Shown: positions 1 through 7,366, numbered from the stretch's first letter. The stretch: DNA of 39,017 nucleotides from a virus (IMGVR_UViG_3300025131_004374:1-39017), one strand, 5' to 3'. A program made the numbers and translations. The notes: generated by a model not told the origin, from the letters alone.

Positions 1-11
1 CTCGGGTTACC
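1..11. repeat. Left copy of 11-bp terminal direct repeat (candidate cos)
   Basis: The first 11 bases, ctcgggttacc, are identical to the last 11 bases of the window. Lambda-type terminases (Nu1 and GpA homologues are encoded next to the other end) make short cohesive ends, typically 9-12 nt, and end filling during library preparation would give such a duplication. A leftover assembly overlap is the alternative, but 11 is shorter than usual assembly k-mers. Confidence 0.5.
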
Positions 12-62
12 TGCGCCGGGGCAGGTCCAGACAGGACCCGAGAGGGCAGGGAACTGCCTCTC
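1..62. other. Nested hairpins at the genome end
   Basis: Three inverted repeats are packed here. CTCGGGT at 1-7 pairs with ACCCGAG at 36-42. ACCTGC at 9-14 pairs with GCAGGT at 21-26, inside the first. A third stem, with one bulged G, joins 40-49 to 54-62. The last lies just after the stop of the final minus-strand gene, but no T-run follows on that strand, so a simple intrinsic terminator is unlikely. A terminase recognition structure is a possible role. Confidence 0.55.
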
Positions 63-72
63 CCGCAATGGC

Positions 73-711
73 TTATGGCTCAGCTCCCAACTCGCTGGCA
101 ACGGCCAGTTGGGCTGCAATTAGCCATCCGGCCCTGTCTGATGCGATCCGTTCGCGCTCTTTCGCTAGCCATCTCTCGGTTGTCTGCGGATCATAGCCCC
201 TGTTCCGTGCCTTCATTGCATACCTCATGGCGCGCCACTCTGGCTCGGTATGCCATCGTTCGACCGCCCGACTCCTGCGCTTCTCTGCTTGGCTCAGCGT
301 TTCCGGCTTGTTGTAGCGCGCAATACGCTTGAGTCTCTGCACGATTGGACACTTCAGCCATTCGGACTTCGCCTGATGATAAGCGCGCCTGGCAATCCAC
401 TCGGGGTCTGCCTCATTGCGCTTCCTGTTACGTGCTGCCGTGTCTGCATTCACCCTCTCCCGGTATCCAGGCTCATTGGCTATGCGCTCCTTGATGCGCT
501 TGGCATTGATAGCACGCTGGGACAGTCTGTACTCCTCGTCCGTTGCTATGCGCTCACGCTTGCGCTTGGCCCTCGACGCCGCGCGCATGGGGTTCTTGGA
601 CCTCTCTACATCGTACCGCTTGGCGTAAGCGGCAGAGCACGGGGGCCCGCACCTCTTGGCGGACCCCCGCGTCTGGAACTCCTTCCCGCATTCACTGCAT
701 GTCTTGAGCAT
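73..711 (-). CDS. Basic protein with N-terminal four-Cys zinc motif
   Basis: This 212-residue protein is unknown as a whole. It opens with a zinc-knuckle-like motif, Cys5-x2-Cys8 followed by Cys21-x3-Cys25 (CSECGKEF then CGPPC). The rest is very rich in Arg, Lys and Glu and is predicted to be helical. Its first 25 residues nearly duplicate those of the gene just upstream (692-1285), so the two are paralogues or share a swapped N-terminal module. The motif and charge suggest nucleic-acid binding; related four-Cys N-termini occur in phage HNH-type proteins, but I see no HNH catalytic triad. It is the last gene of the early operon and overlaps its neighbour by 20 bp. Confidence 0.7.
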   Translation of the reverse strand: MLKTCSECGKEFQTRGSAKRCGPPCSAAYAKRYDVERSKNPMRAASRAKRKRERIATDEEYRLSQRAINAKRIKERIANEPGYRERVNADTAARNRKRNEADPEWIARRAYHQAKSEWLKCPIVQRLKRIARYNKPETLSQAEKRRSRAVERWHTEPEWRAMRYAMKARNRGYDPQTTERWLAKERERIASDRAGWLIAAQLAVASELGAEP

Positions 712-1285
712 TGGCCAGCTCCTGTGATGCGATGATCATGGCGACCATGACCTGTGCTGTGGCGCGCTCCTCGCGCTTGGCTCTCCGGCGCTCCCTCTTG
801 CGCGCCTTGTACTCCGGTGTCTGTCGGCGCGCCGCGCGATTCTCCTTATACCTGGCAGTCTGACTATACGCCTTCATGTACACCCTGTGGTACTCCTTGG
901 ACTCCGGCGTCTGTCGGTACGCCTTCATGTACACTCTGTGGCGCTCCTTGGACTCCGGCGCCTGTCGGTACGCCTTCATGTACACTCTGTGGCGCTCCTT
1001 GTACTCCGGTGTCTGTCGGCGCACCCTGTGGTACTCCTTGGACTCCGGTGTCTGTCGGCGCACCCTGTGGTACTCCTTGTACTCCGGTGTCTGTTGGCGC
1101 GCCCTGTGGCGCTCCTTGGACTCCGGTGTCTGTTGGCGCGCCCTGTGGTACTCCTTGTACTCCGGTGTCTGTCGGCGCATCTTTTCATATGCCCGCGCTC
1201 TCGCCTTACGGCACGGGGGTCCGCACGTCAAAGCAGACCCCCGTGTCTGAAACTCCTTCCCACACTCTGCACACGTCTTCGTCAT
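692..1285 (-). CDS. Zinc-motif protein with tandem QTPEYKE repeats
   Basis: The 197-residue protein begins with the four-Cys motif shared with the next gene (CAECGKEF then CGPPC). Residues 36-166 form about nine tandem repeats of the type RRQTPEYKEYHRV. Several units are 13 residues long and three carry the insertion YMKAY, giving 17-residue units. Repeats alternate between PEYKE and PESKE. The tail is basic and helical. Start was set at the ATG that overlaps the upstream stop (ATGA). The repeats are highly charged and probably form an extended helical array; function is unknown. DNA or RNA binding is a guess from the zinc motif and basic charge. Confidence 0.75.
   Translation of the reverse strand: MTKTCAECGKEFQTRGSALTCGPPCRKARARAYEKMRRQTPEYKEYHRARQQTPESKERHRARQQTPEYKEYHRVRRQTPESKEYHRVRRQTPEYKERHRVYMKAYRQAPESKERHRVYMKAYRQTPESKEYHRVYMKAYSQTARYKENRAARRQTPEYKARKRERRRAKREERATAQVMVAMIIASQELANAQDMQ
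788..1180 (-). repeat. In-frame 39/51-bp minisatellite
   Basis: The DNA coding residues 36-166 of the repeat protein is a tandem array. Basic units are 39 bp; three carry a 12-bp in-frame extension to 51 bp. All units keep the reading frame, and neighbouring units differ by only a few bases, which points to recent expansion by slippage or unequal recombination. Confidence 0.85.
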
Positions 1286-1878
1286 CAGCTCAACTCCACC
1301 ATGAACCTGGCCAGATCCTTGGGCTTGAACACCACTTCCCGCCCGTTGCCCGTGACCCGTATCTCGCGCTTGTCTTTGTCCACAACCACATCCAACTTGC
1401 CAATCTTCGAGGGATTGCCCCCGTTGCGCCGCTTGCGCAGCATGAGTTGGTGATCCTGCCATTGCTTCTGCTGGGGCTGCGTCCGCACGCCGTCGTTGCC
1501 GAACACCATGCGTTGCTCTTCCCATGTGAGGATGCGCACTGCGGTCCGCCTCGGTGAGCCGTCTGCGGTGAGCACGTCCACGCCCTCGTCCATCAGTTGT
1601 TGCTGAACCTCCGGTGTCTCCCGCATCAGTGCGTTGCGGACATGCTCGGGCAGTACGAATACGGCGGCAAGCACACGGCCACTGGCGATTGCTGAGACGA
1701 TCTTCCACACCCCGTCACCAAGCGATGACTCCGTGCGGAGCGCCACCACATCGCCGCCGTTGTTGATGTACTGATTGTACAGCTTGCCCGCATTGTCGGC
1801 GCTCTTGCTGAACACGCCTTCGATCTTCCGCGCCCATACCTTCGGGTCCACTTTCGCGATTGCTGTTGTCGTCGCCAT
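1285..1878 (-). CDS. Unknown phage protein
   Basis: A 197-residue protein starting MATTTAIAKV, which I do not recognise. The start was chosen because GAGAGGAG lies just upstream of this ATG; an extension upstream lacks such a site. The sequence is mixed alpha/beta without Cys clusters, signal peptide or membrane segment. The C-terminal third looks like a small beta-rich domain (KLDVVVDKDKREIRVTG). Its stop overlaps the start of the repeat protein by 4 bp, so the two are probably translationally coupled. Confidence 0.75.
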   Translation of the reverse strand: MATTTAIAKVDPKVWARKIEGVFSKSADNAGKLYNQYINNGGDVVALRTESSLGDGVWKIVSAIASGRVLAAVFVLPEHVRNALMRETPEVQQQLMDEGVDVLTADGSPRRTAVRILTWEEQRMVFGNDGVRTQPQQKQWQDHQLMLRKRRNGGNPSKIGKLDVVVDKDKREIRVTGNGREVVFKPKDLARFMVELS

Positions 1879-1928
1879 CTTGCCTACTCCTCTCGCTGTG
1901 TCTACACGCTCCCGGCAATAGGCCGGGG

Positions 1929-2252
1929 TCACGTCACCATCACCCATCTCCGCCTCGGGTTCCGCAGTATCGACTCCAACGCAGGCGCGTCCTCATACGC
2001 CTTGCGGATACGCTTCTGCGCGCCCTGCCTCGTGATGCCCAGCGTTGCGCCGATCTTGCTGTATGGTTCACCGTCCACCCGTGCCCACACGGCATTGTAC
2101 TGGCGCATCTCGGACACCGTGCGTATCCTGTTCGGGCACAGCGCCCGCAGCGCGTCCACCATGCGTGACATCAGGCGGTCTTCGCCGGGCTCGGCTACCG
2201 TCGCTGGTAATCGGTCCAGGTAGGCCGGGTCTGTGGGGATTTCTCTGCTCAT
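1929..2252 (-). CDS. Helix-turn-helix protein, sigma-region-4-like
   Basis: A 107-residue protein. Residues 50-87 form a helix-turn-helix resembling sigma factor region 4 or phage small-terminase/transcription regulators (YSKIGATLGITRQGAQKRI). The start MSREIPTD was chosen because GGGAG stands 8 bases upstream; an ATG two codons earlier would be too close to that site. It follows a 59-codon gene by 2 bp. A role in regulating phage transcription is inferred from the fold only. Confidence 0.7.
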   Translation of the reverse strand: MSREIPTDPAYLDRLPATVAEPGEDRLMSRMVDALRALCPNRIRTVSEMRQYNAVWARVDGEPYSKIGATLGITRQGAQKRIRKAYEDAPALESILRNPRRRWVMVT

Positions 2253-2254
2253 CT

Positions 2255-2434
2255 TCATTGCTCCCATGTGCGCGGCTTGGGCTCGACGGTGATCGCCGTC
2301 TTCGTATCGGCCACGGTGCTGCAACACTGGACGACGTATGCCTCCTGCTCCTCGCTCAGTTTCGGTGGTGTGCCGTGCGTCGGCTCTTTGGGATGGCGGT
2401 CTCGGCGAAACCGAAACCTCAGTTCGTTGTTCAT
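2255..2434 (-). CDS. Small unknown protein, 59 residues
   Basis: This short gene (starts MNNELRFRFR, ends PRTWEQ) fills the space between the glycosyltransferase and the HTH gene. Its ATG overlaps the glycosyltransferase stop as ATGA, and its TGA lies 2 bp before the next ATG, whose ribosome site it contains. The first ten residues are basic; two adjacent Cys occur at VVQCCST. No family is recognised. The tight coupling on both sides is the main evidence that it is real. Confidence 0.6.
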   Translation of the reverse strand: MNNELRFRFRRDRHPKEPTHGTPPKLSEEQEAYVVQCCSTVADTKTAITVEPKPRTWEQ

Positions 2435-3534
2435 ATCTGCGTGTCCGTGATCCGTGGCGTGTCGTTGAGTACACTGGTGACGGTGCAGTTCAGTACGTTC
2501 AGGTTGATCTGTGCGTCACGGTAGTTGGGGAGAGTGTCGATGGCTTGGCGTAGTAGGTTCTCGGTCGCGGTGTCGTCGAACAGTGCGAGGTTGTTCCACC
2601 CGGCCGCGCTCTTTGGGCACCTGTTCACATGACGTAGCATGTGTTCTTTCGCCCACTCGAGCCCCAGATGCAGCCCCACCGTGCCCCTGTAGAAATCAGG
2701 ATCGAACCGCTCGGGGTCCGGCGTTGCGTCCATCATGCATAGGATGCCCCATGCCGTCTCCCAGTCACCCAGGAACATGGACCGGAGCACTAGCATCTGT
2801 TGCGTGTGCTCGTCTGGGATGCCCCGGTCGGTGTACCACACCATGACGGCCTCGGCCGGGTATTGGGACAAGATAAACGCGGTGTCCTTCCTGCATGCAT
2901 CATGGTCGGCGCTCAAGCCCCCGGGGCTGCGGCGCATGAACATGCCCACGCGGTCGAGTTGGACAAACTTGCACCCGGTCGCCACCAGTTGCAGCCATGC
3001 GTCATAGTCATCCGAGTTGGTGACCTCTTCGCGGTATCGGATCGTGTCGATGGCTCTGCGACTCAACAGCGGGTGTGGATTCATGGTGTTGCGCTCGAAT
3101 AGCCGGGTCCAGCTCGCGTCGGATTGCGTCCACTCGGGAACCTTGCGCACGTCGTCGTCGCAGCCCATGTACTCCAGATGGTCGATGGTCACGTCTGCGG
3201 CTGTGGCCTTGGCTCGGTCCACCAGATGCGCCACTCTCGATGGGAGCCATATGTCGTCAGCATCGTGCCAGATCAGATAGTCCCCGTTGGCCTTCCTGCG
3301 GATCTGCTCACGGCGCCGGGATACGCCGAGGCTCTTCGCTCCTTGGAGGATCTGAGCGCGCGTGGTGTCGCCCCAGCGGTCTATCACGTGCCCGGTCTTG
3401 TCCTTGCTCCCGTCATCGATGACGATCAACTCGGTGTTGCCGTAGGTCTGGCCTGCCATGGACCCCAGCGCGTCACTGATAGTATCGGCTGCGTCTCGTG
3501 CGGTCATCCCGATGGTTACTCGTGGTTTACTCAT
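2431..3534 (-). CDS. Family 2 glycosyltransferase
   Basis: This 367-residue protein has an N-terminal GT-A domain of the GT2 family (about residues 5-230): a VTIGMTARDA opening strand, the nucleotide-binding ELIVIDDGSKD at about 35-45, and the metal-binding DxD within HDADD at 90-94. The C-terminal 130 residues are helical and TPR-like (AAGWNNLALF). Such enzymes transfer sugars from nucleotide-sugar donors to glycans, lipids or proteins in the cytoplasm. No membrane segment is seen. It is the last enzyme of a coupled block with a NeuB-type synthase, so a sialic-like sugar or a related glycan is a possible substrate, but specificity cannot be read from the sequence. Confidence 0.88.
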   Translation of the reverse strand: MSKPRVTIGMTARDAADTISDALGSMAGQTYGNTELIVIDDGSKDKTGHVIDRWGDTTRAQILQGAKSLGVSRRREQIRRKANGDYLIWHDADDIWLPSRVAHLVDRAKATAADVTIDHLEYMGCDDDVRKVPEWTQSDASWTRLFERNTMNPHPLLSRRAIDTIRYREEVTNSDDYDAWLQLVATGCKFVQLDRVGMFMRRSPGGLSADHDACRKDTAFILSQYPAEAVMVWYTDRGIPDEHTQQMLVLRSMFLGDWETAWGILCMMDATPDPERFDPDFYRGTVGLHLGLEWAKEHMLRHVNRCPKSAAGWNNLALFDDTATENLLRQAIDTLPNYRDAQINLNVLNCTVTSVLNDTPRITDTQI

Positions 3535-3791
3535 GCTGTCTCCCTCTGGTCAATGATCTCGCCATGTATGTGCCGGTTGTTGCAAAGCGCTAACGAGAAC
3601 TCGTTGATCGGCACCCACTCCTCCCCCACCATGCCCATGGATTGCACGGGCTCGCCGAATAGGGCGCACCAGTCACCGCAGTGGCACAACATATCATATC
3701 CGCCGCGTGAACTGACCGGGCAAAACATGTCAGCCATCTTGCCATGGCGCTCCAGTGCAAGCAGTCCTTGCGTGTCAATCACCGCTTTCAT
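3531..3791 (-). CDS. Small Cys-rich unknown protein
   Basis: An 86-residue protein containing MFCPVSS, CHCGDWCALFGEP and a late Cys, a pattern seen in small uncharacterised phage proteins that may bind a metal. It overlaps both neighbours by 4 bp (NeuB-type gene upstream, glycosyltransferase downstream), so it is translated as part of the sugar block. Function unknown. Confidence 0.7.
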   Translation of the reverse strand: MKAVIDTQGLLALERHGKMADMFCPVSSRGGYDMLCHCGDWCALFGEPVQSMGMVGEEWVPINEFSLALCNNRHIHGEIIDQRETA

Positions 3792-4840
3792 GTGATGGCG
3801 GCCCTCGGTATTGCGGTGTCCTCGTGGATGACGTAGGTGGCTGTCTTGCCCACCACCATGGCCATGTCCAGCCCGGTGAAGTTTACGCCACGGGTGCCAA
3901 GCGGCTGCTTGCAGGTCAGCATGTCGCGGGTGATAGGAACGTTGGCCGGGATGTCACAGGCGGCCACGATTGCCACGTGGTAATTTTCGCGGGTACTGCG
4001 CTCGATGTGTTTTGCCCCGGGTCGTGTGGTTGCCCGGTCAATCCTGCGAATGGAGAGCACTAGATCCTCCAACTCGTCAAACTCGATGGAGATGCTGTGG
4101 TCCAGCCCCAGCATACTGCGGGCGTTGGTGACGTGCTTCTCGATGATGTCGGCGCCGGCGCCCACGGCTGCAATGGCAATGTCGATCCCCTCGCAGTGGT
4201 CACTGTAGCCTATGGCGTTGTGTGGGTAGGTCTCCTTGAGTTTGGCGATGCGGCCCAGTGCGGCGTGTTCGTCGGGGCACGGGTACGCGGCCACACAATG
4301 CATGATGGCAAGCCCCCCGGGGGCTTGCTGGAGGATGTCGATGGCTCGTGCTTCCTCGTCCCATGTACAGCCGCCGATGCTGGCGATGATGGGGAGACGG
4401 GTGGCGGCGCAGGCCTCCAGTAATGGACCGTTGGTGATGCTGTGGGAGGCGATCTTGATGACGTCGGGGCAGAGCTCTATGTAGCGCTCCAGTGCGGGGA
4501 TGTCGAACACGGAGGATGCAAACCCCATGTGGCAGGCGCTGGCGTGGTCTTGCAGTCTGATCAGTGCGTCGGGTTCAAGCTCCAACTTCTCGCGCACCTC
4601 CCGCTGGGTGCGGCCGAGCTCGCGGCACTTGGCAAATGGCCGGTCCAGGTAGTCGGCCGTGGCCAGTGCCGATGGTGTCCTCATTTGGACCTTGACCATG
4701 TGCGCGCCGGCCATGGCGGCCCGGTCGAGCATCTGGCGAGCGTAGTCGTAGCGGCCGTTGTGGCAGTTGCCGATCTCCGCCACGATCATGGTCGGCCACC
4801 CGGCTCCCACCGTCCTGTTGCCGATGTTTAGCTCTCGCAT
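3788..4840 (-). CDS. NeuB/PseI-family nonulosonic acid synthase
   Basis: This 350-residue protein fits the N-acetylneuraminate synthase family, which condenses phosphoenolpyruvate with a hexosamine-derived sugar to make nine-carbon (sialic, legionaminic or pseudaminic) acids. Residues 1-275 are the TIM barrel with AEIGNCHNG at 21-29, GYSDH at 211-215 and IEKHVT at 233-238. Residues 289-350 are the SAF (antifreeze-like) domain that caps the partner active site in the dimer. Length is normal for the family. The start MRELNIGN was chosen for the GAGGAGG site upstream. No CMP-sugar synthetase (NeuA/PseF) is visible, so activation would depend on the host. Which sugar is used cannot be told. Confidence 0.9.
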   Translation of the reverse strand: MRELNIGNRTVGAGWPTMIVAEIGNCHNGRYDYARQMLDRAAMAGAHMVKVQMRTPSALATADYLDRPFAKCRELGRTQREVREKLELEPDALIRLQDHASACHMGFASSVFDIPALERYIELCPDVIKIASHSITNGPLLEACAATRLPIIASIGGCTWDEEARAIDILQQAPGGLAIMHCVAAYPCPDEHAALGRIAKLKETYPHNAIGYSDHCEGIDIAIAAVGAGADIIEKHVTNARSMLGLDHSISIEFDELEDLVLSIRRIDRATTRPGAKHIERSTRENYHVAIVAACDIPANVPITRDMLTCKQPLGTRGVNFTGLDMAMVVGKTATYVIHEDTAIPRAAIT

Positions 4841-5268
4841 TGTGTCCTCCTCTGTTCCAGCCATGCCATGAACTCGCGCACGTTTGCTTTGGGGTCTCCC
4901 GGGATCGGGTATTTCTGGTCGTCAGGCTCGATTGGGTCGGTCCACACCGGATGCGGTAGCGGCTGTCCTCCGGTCGTTTCATACATGCCGTTCGCGAGGG
5001 TATGCGTGTGAATGTCTGGTTGTACATGCTCACCTGCTCGCCCCATGAGTGCCTCGCCATCGCCGCGGACGCAGGTGACACTGAGATGGGGCATGGCCGA
5101 TGCGATGCCCTTGGCCACGGATTGGGATTCTCCCATGGCATGCAGTAGATACAGGTTGCCGGGTCGGTGCGCCACTGCCTGAGCTGTGCGCGATGTCAGC
5201 CCGTTGGAGAAAACGAGAGCGCCCTCGTGGTCGGTCACGATCTTGCGGATAGCTTCACTTCGTTTCAT
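4828..5268 (-). CDS. TPP-dependent decarboxylase, beta (PP-domain) subunit
   Basis: This 146-residue protein resembles the ComE half of sulfopyruvate decarboxylase and the C-terminal half of phosphonopyruvate decarboxylase. It has the TDHEGALVFSNG opening, LLHAMGESQSVAKG, the Mg/TPP-binding GDG at 69-71 and NGMYETTGGQ at 93-102. The distance from GDG to Asn93 is about 21 residues, shorter than the usual 24-27 or so, so a loop or helix of the cofactor domain is trimmed. It overlaps the alpha-subunit gene by 14 bp and the NeuB-type gene by 13 bp. The substrate is presumably a 2-oxo acid such as sulfopyruvate or phosphonopyruvate, but this is inferred. Confidence 0.8.
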   Translation of the reverse strand: MKRSEAIRKIVTDHEGALVFSNGLTSRTAQAVAHRPGNLYLLHAMGESQSVAKGIASAMPHLSVTCVRGDGEALMGRAGEHVQPDIHTHTLANGMYETTGGQPLPHPVWTDPIEPDDQKYPIPGDPKANVREFMAWLEQRRTQCES

Positions 5269-5959
5269 CGATTTGCCCCCTTCCCACCAGTAGCGCGACT
5301 ACCTTTCTGCGCCCGTAGGCTGCGCGGACGAGCCCTGGTATGGTTTGCTTGACGGGCCTGAGCATACCGAACTGGTCCCAGTCGATCCCGAACGCCTTGC
5401 ACACAAGACGAGTGTTTTTGCCCCACCACTTGTGCTGCACTTCCTCCTCTGGGAAGACGCCCCGGTCTGCGACCACCAGGAACAGCCCGATCTCACACAG
5501 ATGATGCAGCCCCACGATGGCGTCACCGATCAGGCCGAATCCACTGTTCTGCATCAGGACGCACGGGCGTTTGCCGGCGAGCGTTGCCCCGAACGCCGCG
5601 GCTACTGCGTGGTTCTCGCGTGGTGCAGGGTAGTAGGGGGTCAGGTGCGGTAACACCTGCCGGAACATGGAATCAGGAACACCGCTGAACCAGTCACACT
5701 CGGCCATCAGCGCCGCGGCGAACTCCTCGCCGGTGAACAGTGCGCGCCGGGCTGTGTGCAGTGGCCTGAGTCCATCGGTCGGGTCGGCCCGCTGGTCACG
5801 CTCTGCCATCTCGCTGGGCCGTGGCGCCTTCTTGCCGTCCCCGTCGCAGGGTTGCCACTCGTGGACGTTGGGGCTCTCGCAGGCTGGACAACCGTGGCGA
5901 GGCGGACTCTCGGGTCGCTCTTCCCAGCTCAGCCCGCAGGTGTAGCATACCTTGTGCAT
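5255..5959 (-). CDS. TPP-dependent decarboxylase, alpha (Pyr-domain) subunit with zinc ribbon
   Basis: A 234-residue protein in two parts. Residues 1-35 form a zinc ribbon (Cys5-x2-Cys8, Cys24-x2-Cys27). Residues 75-234 match the Pyr domain of sulfopyruvate decarboxylase ComD and phosphonopyruvate decarboxylase: WFSGVPDSMF, then PRENHAVAAAFGA with the cofactor-activating Glu114, then CVLMQNSGFG. The start overlaps the radical SAM stop as TGATG. The zinc ribbon is not part of the known enzymes and may be a scaffold or partner-binding unit. With the next gene it would form the complete alpha/beta enzyme. Substrate unknown. Confidence 0.82.
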   Translation of the reverse strand: MHKVCYTCGLSWEERPESPPRHGCPACESPNVHEWQPCDGDGKKAPRPSEMAERDQRADPTDGLRPLHTARRALFTGEEFAAALMAECDWFSGVPDSMFRQVLPHLTPYYPAPRENHAVAAAFGATLAGKRPCVLMQNSGFGLIGDAIVGLHHLCEIGLFLVVADRGVFPEEEVQHKWWGKNTRLVCKAFGIDWDQFGMLRPVKQTIPGLVRAAYGRRKVVALLVGRGQIDETK

Positions 5960-7305
5960 CAAAACAGCCCTCCTCGATACCCCAGCGGCTCGGCCACGTC
6001 GGCATGTAGCCGCACGGTGTGTAGCCCCATGGATCGGCATGCGGACGCGATCTCGCTCTCGAAACAGTAGCTCCCCGGTATCACGGTGCCCACGTTGTTC
6101 TCGATCATCGTGTCTGGGGCCGTGACGGTGTGCCCGCCGATCACCCGGCCATGGGCCTCGGGCATAGCGTCCACAATGCCACCGATCTGGAGCTCCGGGC
6201 AATGCTCGGCCAGTGCGGCGTACAGTTTGCCGCCGTATACCCCGGCACCCCATATCCAGACAGGGGAGGCAATGGGTTCCTCGCATATGTGGTGTAGCAC
6301 ATGGAGAAGGGCCGCGGCGCCAGCCTCGAACGGGAACAGACTCACCACCGTCCGCCGTCCCGTGTCGTTGCGCACGTCGGGCAGTTCAGTCGGGCCTTTC
6401 CCCAAGTAGGACCAGAGCGTGCGATAGGAGCACGGCATACGTGGGTTGCGGTTGTATGCCACGCATCCGTTGACCGCGGGGCAGTGGCCAATGGCCGGGC
6501 GCGGGTTCCAGTCGCGTGTGTAGACGTTGCCGATTGATTTGTTGACTGACTCGCATTGGTTGACCGCGCCGGTGTCCAGGTCAATCACGAAGTCGTCGTG
6601 TCCTGCCGGGCACCAGGTCTTGAACGTGTTCATTCCGCCTGCGGTGCCAGACCACAGCCTCATCAGGTTGCCGGGCTCGGTGGTGTAGCTCTCGATCCAC
6701 TCGGCCTCTTCGTCCGTGTAGTCGCGGGGATACAGCTTGCGCCGCCATGGGCCCTCCATGACTGCGAGGGTGAACGGGATACCGACCGCCGAGCACTTCT
6801 TGCACATGTGCTCAACCGTCATCCTGCGATCCATACTGGAAACCACAACAACCTGAACCGGAAAGCCGTCCGCCGCTAGGTCATGCGTACGATACCGCCA
6901 GTCACGCGAATCGACGGTGCTCAAATGGTAGCTCGCCTTGACGAACCCGCACCGCTCGGGGGGCAAACTCATCCTAAACGACCCCACGTCCTGCGTCAGA
7001 TTGGTCATCAGCGAGACCATGTAGCCCCGCTCTGCAAACGCCTTGAGCAGATACTCGAACTGCGGATGCAGCATGGGCTCTCCGCCACTGAGGCACAGGC
7101 TCCAGTGCGGAGCAGTGCGGCGGAGGAACGCGAGGAAGGCGTCGGCGTCCTCCCGTGTGCGTCCGCGGGGATCGCGCTTCGGGGACCGGGGTCCGGTGCA
7201 GTACTCGCATCGCAGGTTGCACTCGCTCCACATCTCGACGCCGGCCGACATGCCGCCTGCCGGGTGTTCGTGGTTGAATCTCAGCGGTGTACCGTGGTTG
7301 GTCAC
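5959..7305 (-). CDS. Radical SAM enzyme with extra Cys cluster and Rossmann-like C-terminus
   Basis: A 448-residue protein starting at GTG, with GAGGAGA upstream. The radical SAM cluster is Cys29-x3-Cys33-x2-Cys36, followed by the GGE SAM-binding motif at 74-76. Mid-protein there is a Cys-rich SPASM-like region (CPAGHDDF, CES, CPAVNGC, MPCSYR) that could hold auxiliary iron-sulfur clusters. The C-terminal 110 residues look like a Rossmann unit (VWIWGAGVYGGKLY), of the sort attached to sugar C-methyltransferases and other glycan enzymes. It is the first gene of the coupled block. The family performs radical chemistry on peptides, sugars or nucleosides; the substrate is unknown. Confidence 0.85.
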   Translation of the reverse strand: MTNHGTPLRFNHEHPAGGMSAGVEMWSECNLRCEYCTGPRSPKRDPRGRTREDADAFLAFLRRTAPHWSLCLSGGEPMLHPQFEYLLKAFAERGYMVSLMTNLTQDVGSFRMSLPPERCGFVKASYHLSTVDSRDWRYRTHDLAADGFPVQVVVVSSMDRRMTVEHMCKKCSAVGIPFTLAVMEGPWRRKLYPRDYTDEEAEWIESYTTEPGNLMRLWSGTAGGMNTFKTWCPAGHDDFVIDLDTGAVNQCESVNKSIGNVYTRDWNPRPAIGHCPAVNGCVAYNRNPRMPCSYRTLWSYLGKGPTELPDVRNDTGRRTVVSLFPFEAGAAALLHVLHHICEEPIASPVWIWGAGVYGGKLYAALAEHCPELQIGGIVDAMPEAHGRVIGGHTVTAPDTMIENNVGTVIPGSYCFESEIASACRSMGLHTVRLHADVAEPLGYRGGLF

Positions 7306-7366
7306 CTATCCATTCTCCTCTCTATCCGTGCCGCCTGCGCTACTCCTCTCTCCCATCGGTCGTGGA

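Noticed and set aside
788-1180. CRISPR-like array
   Set aside because: Units are contiguous without spacers, vary slightly and keep a reading frame; it is a coding tandem repeat.
754-1557. Long plus-strand frames over the repeat region
   Set aside because: They are mirror images of the minus-strand repeat gene, lack ribosome sites, and read as Cys/Thr/Pro low complexity.
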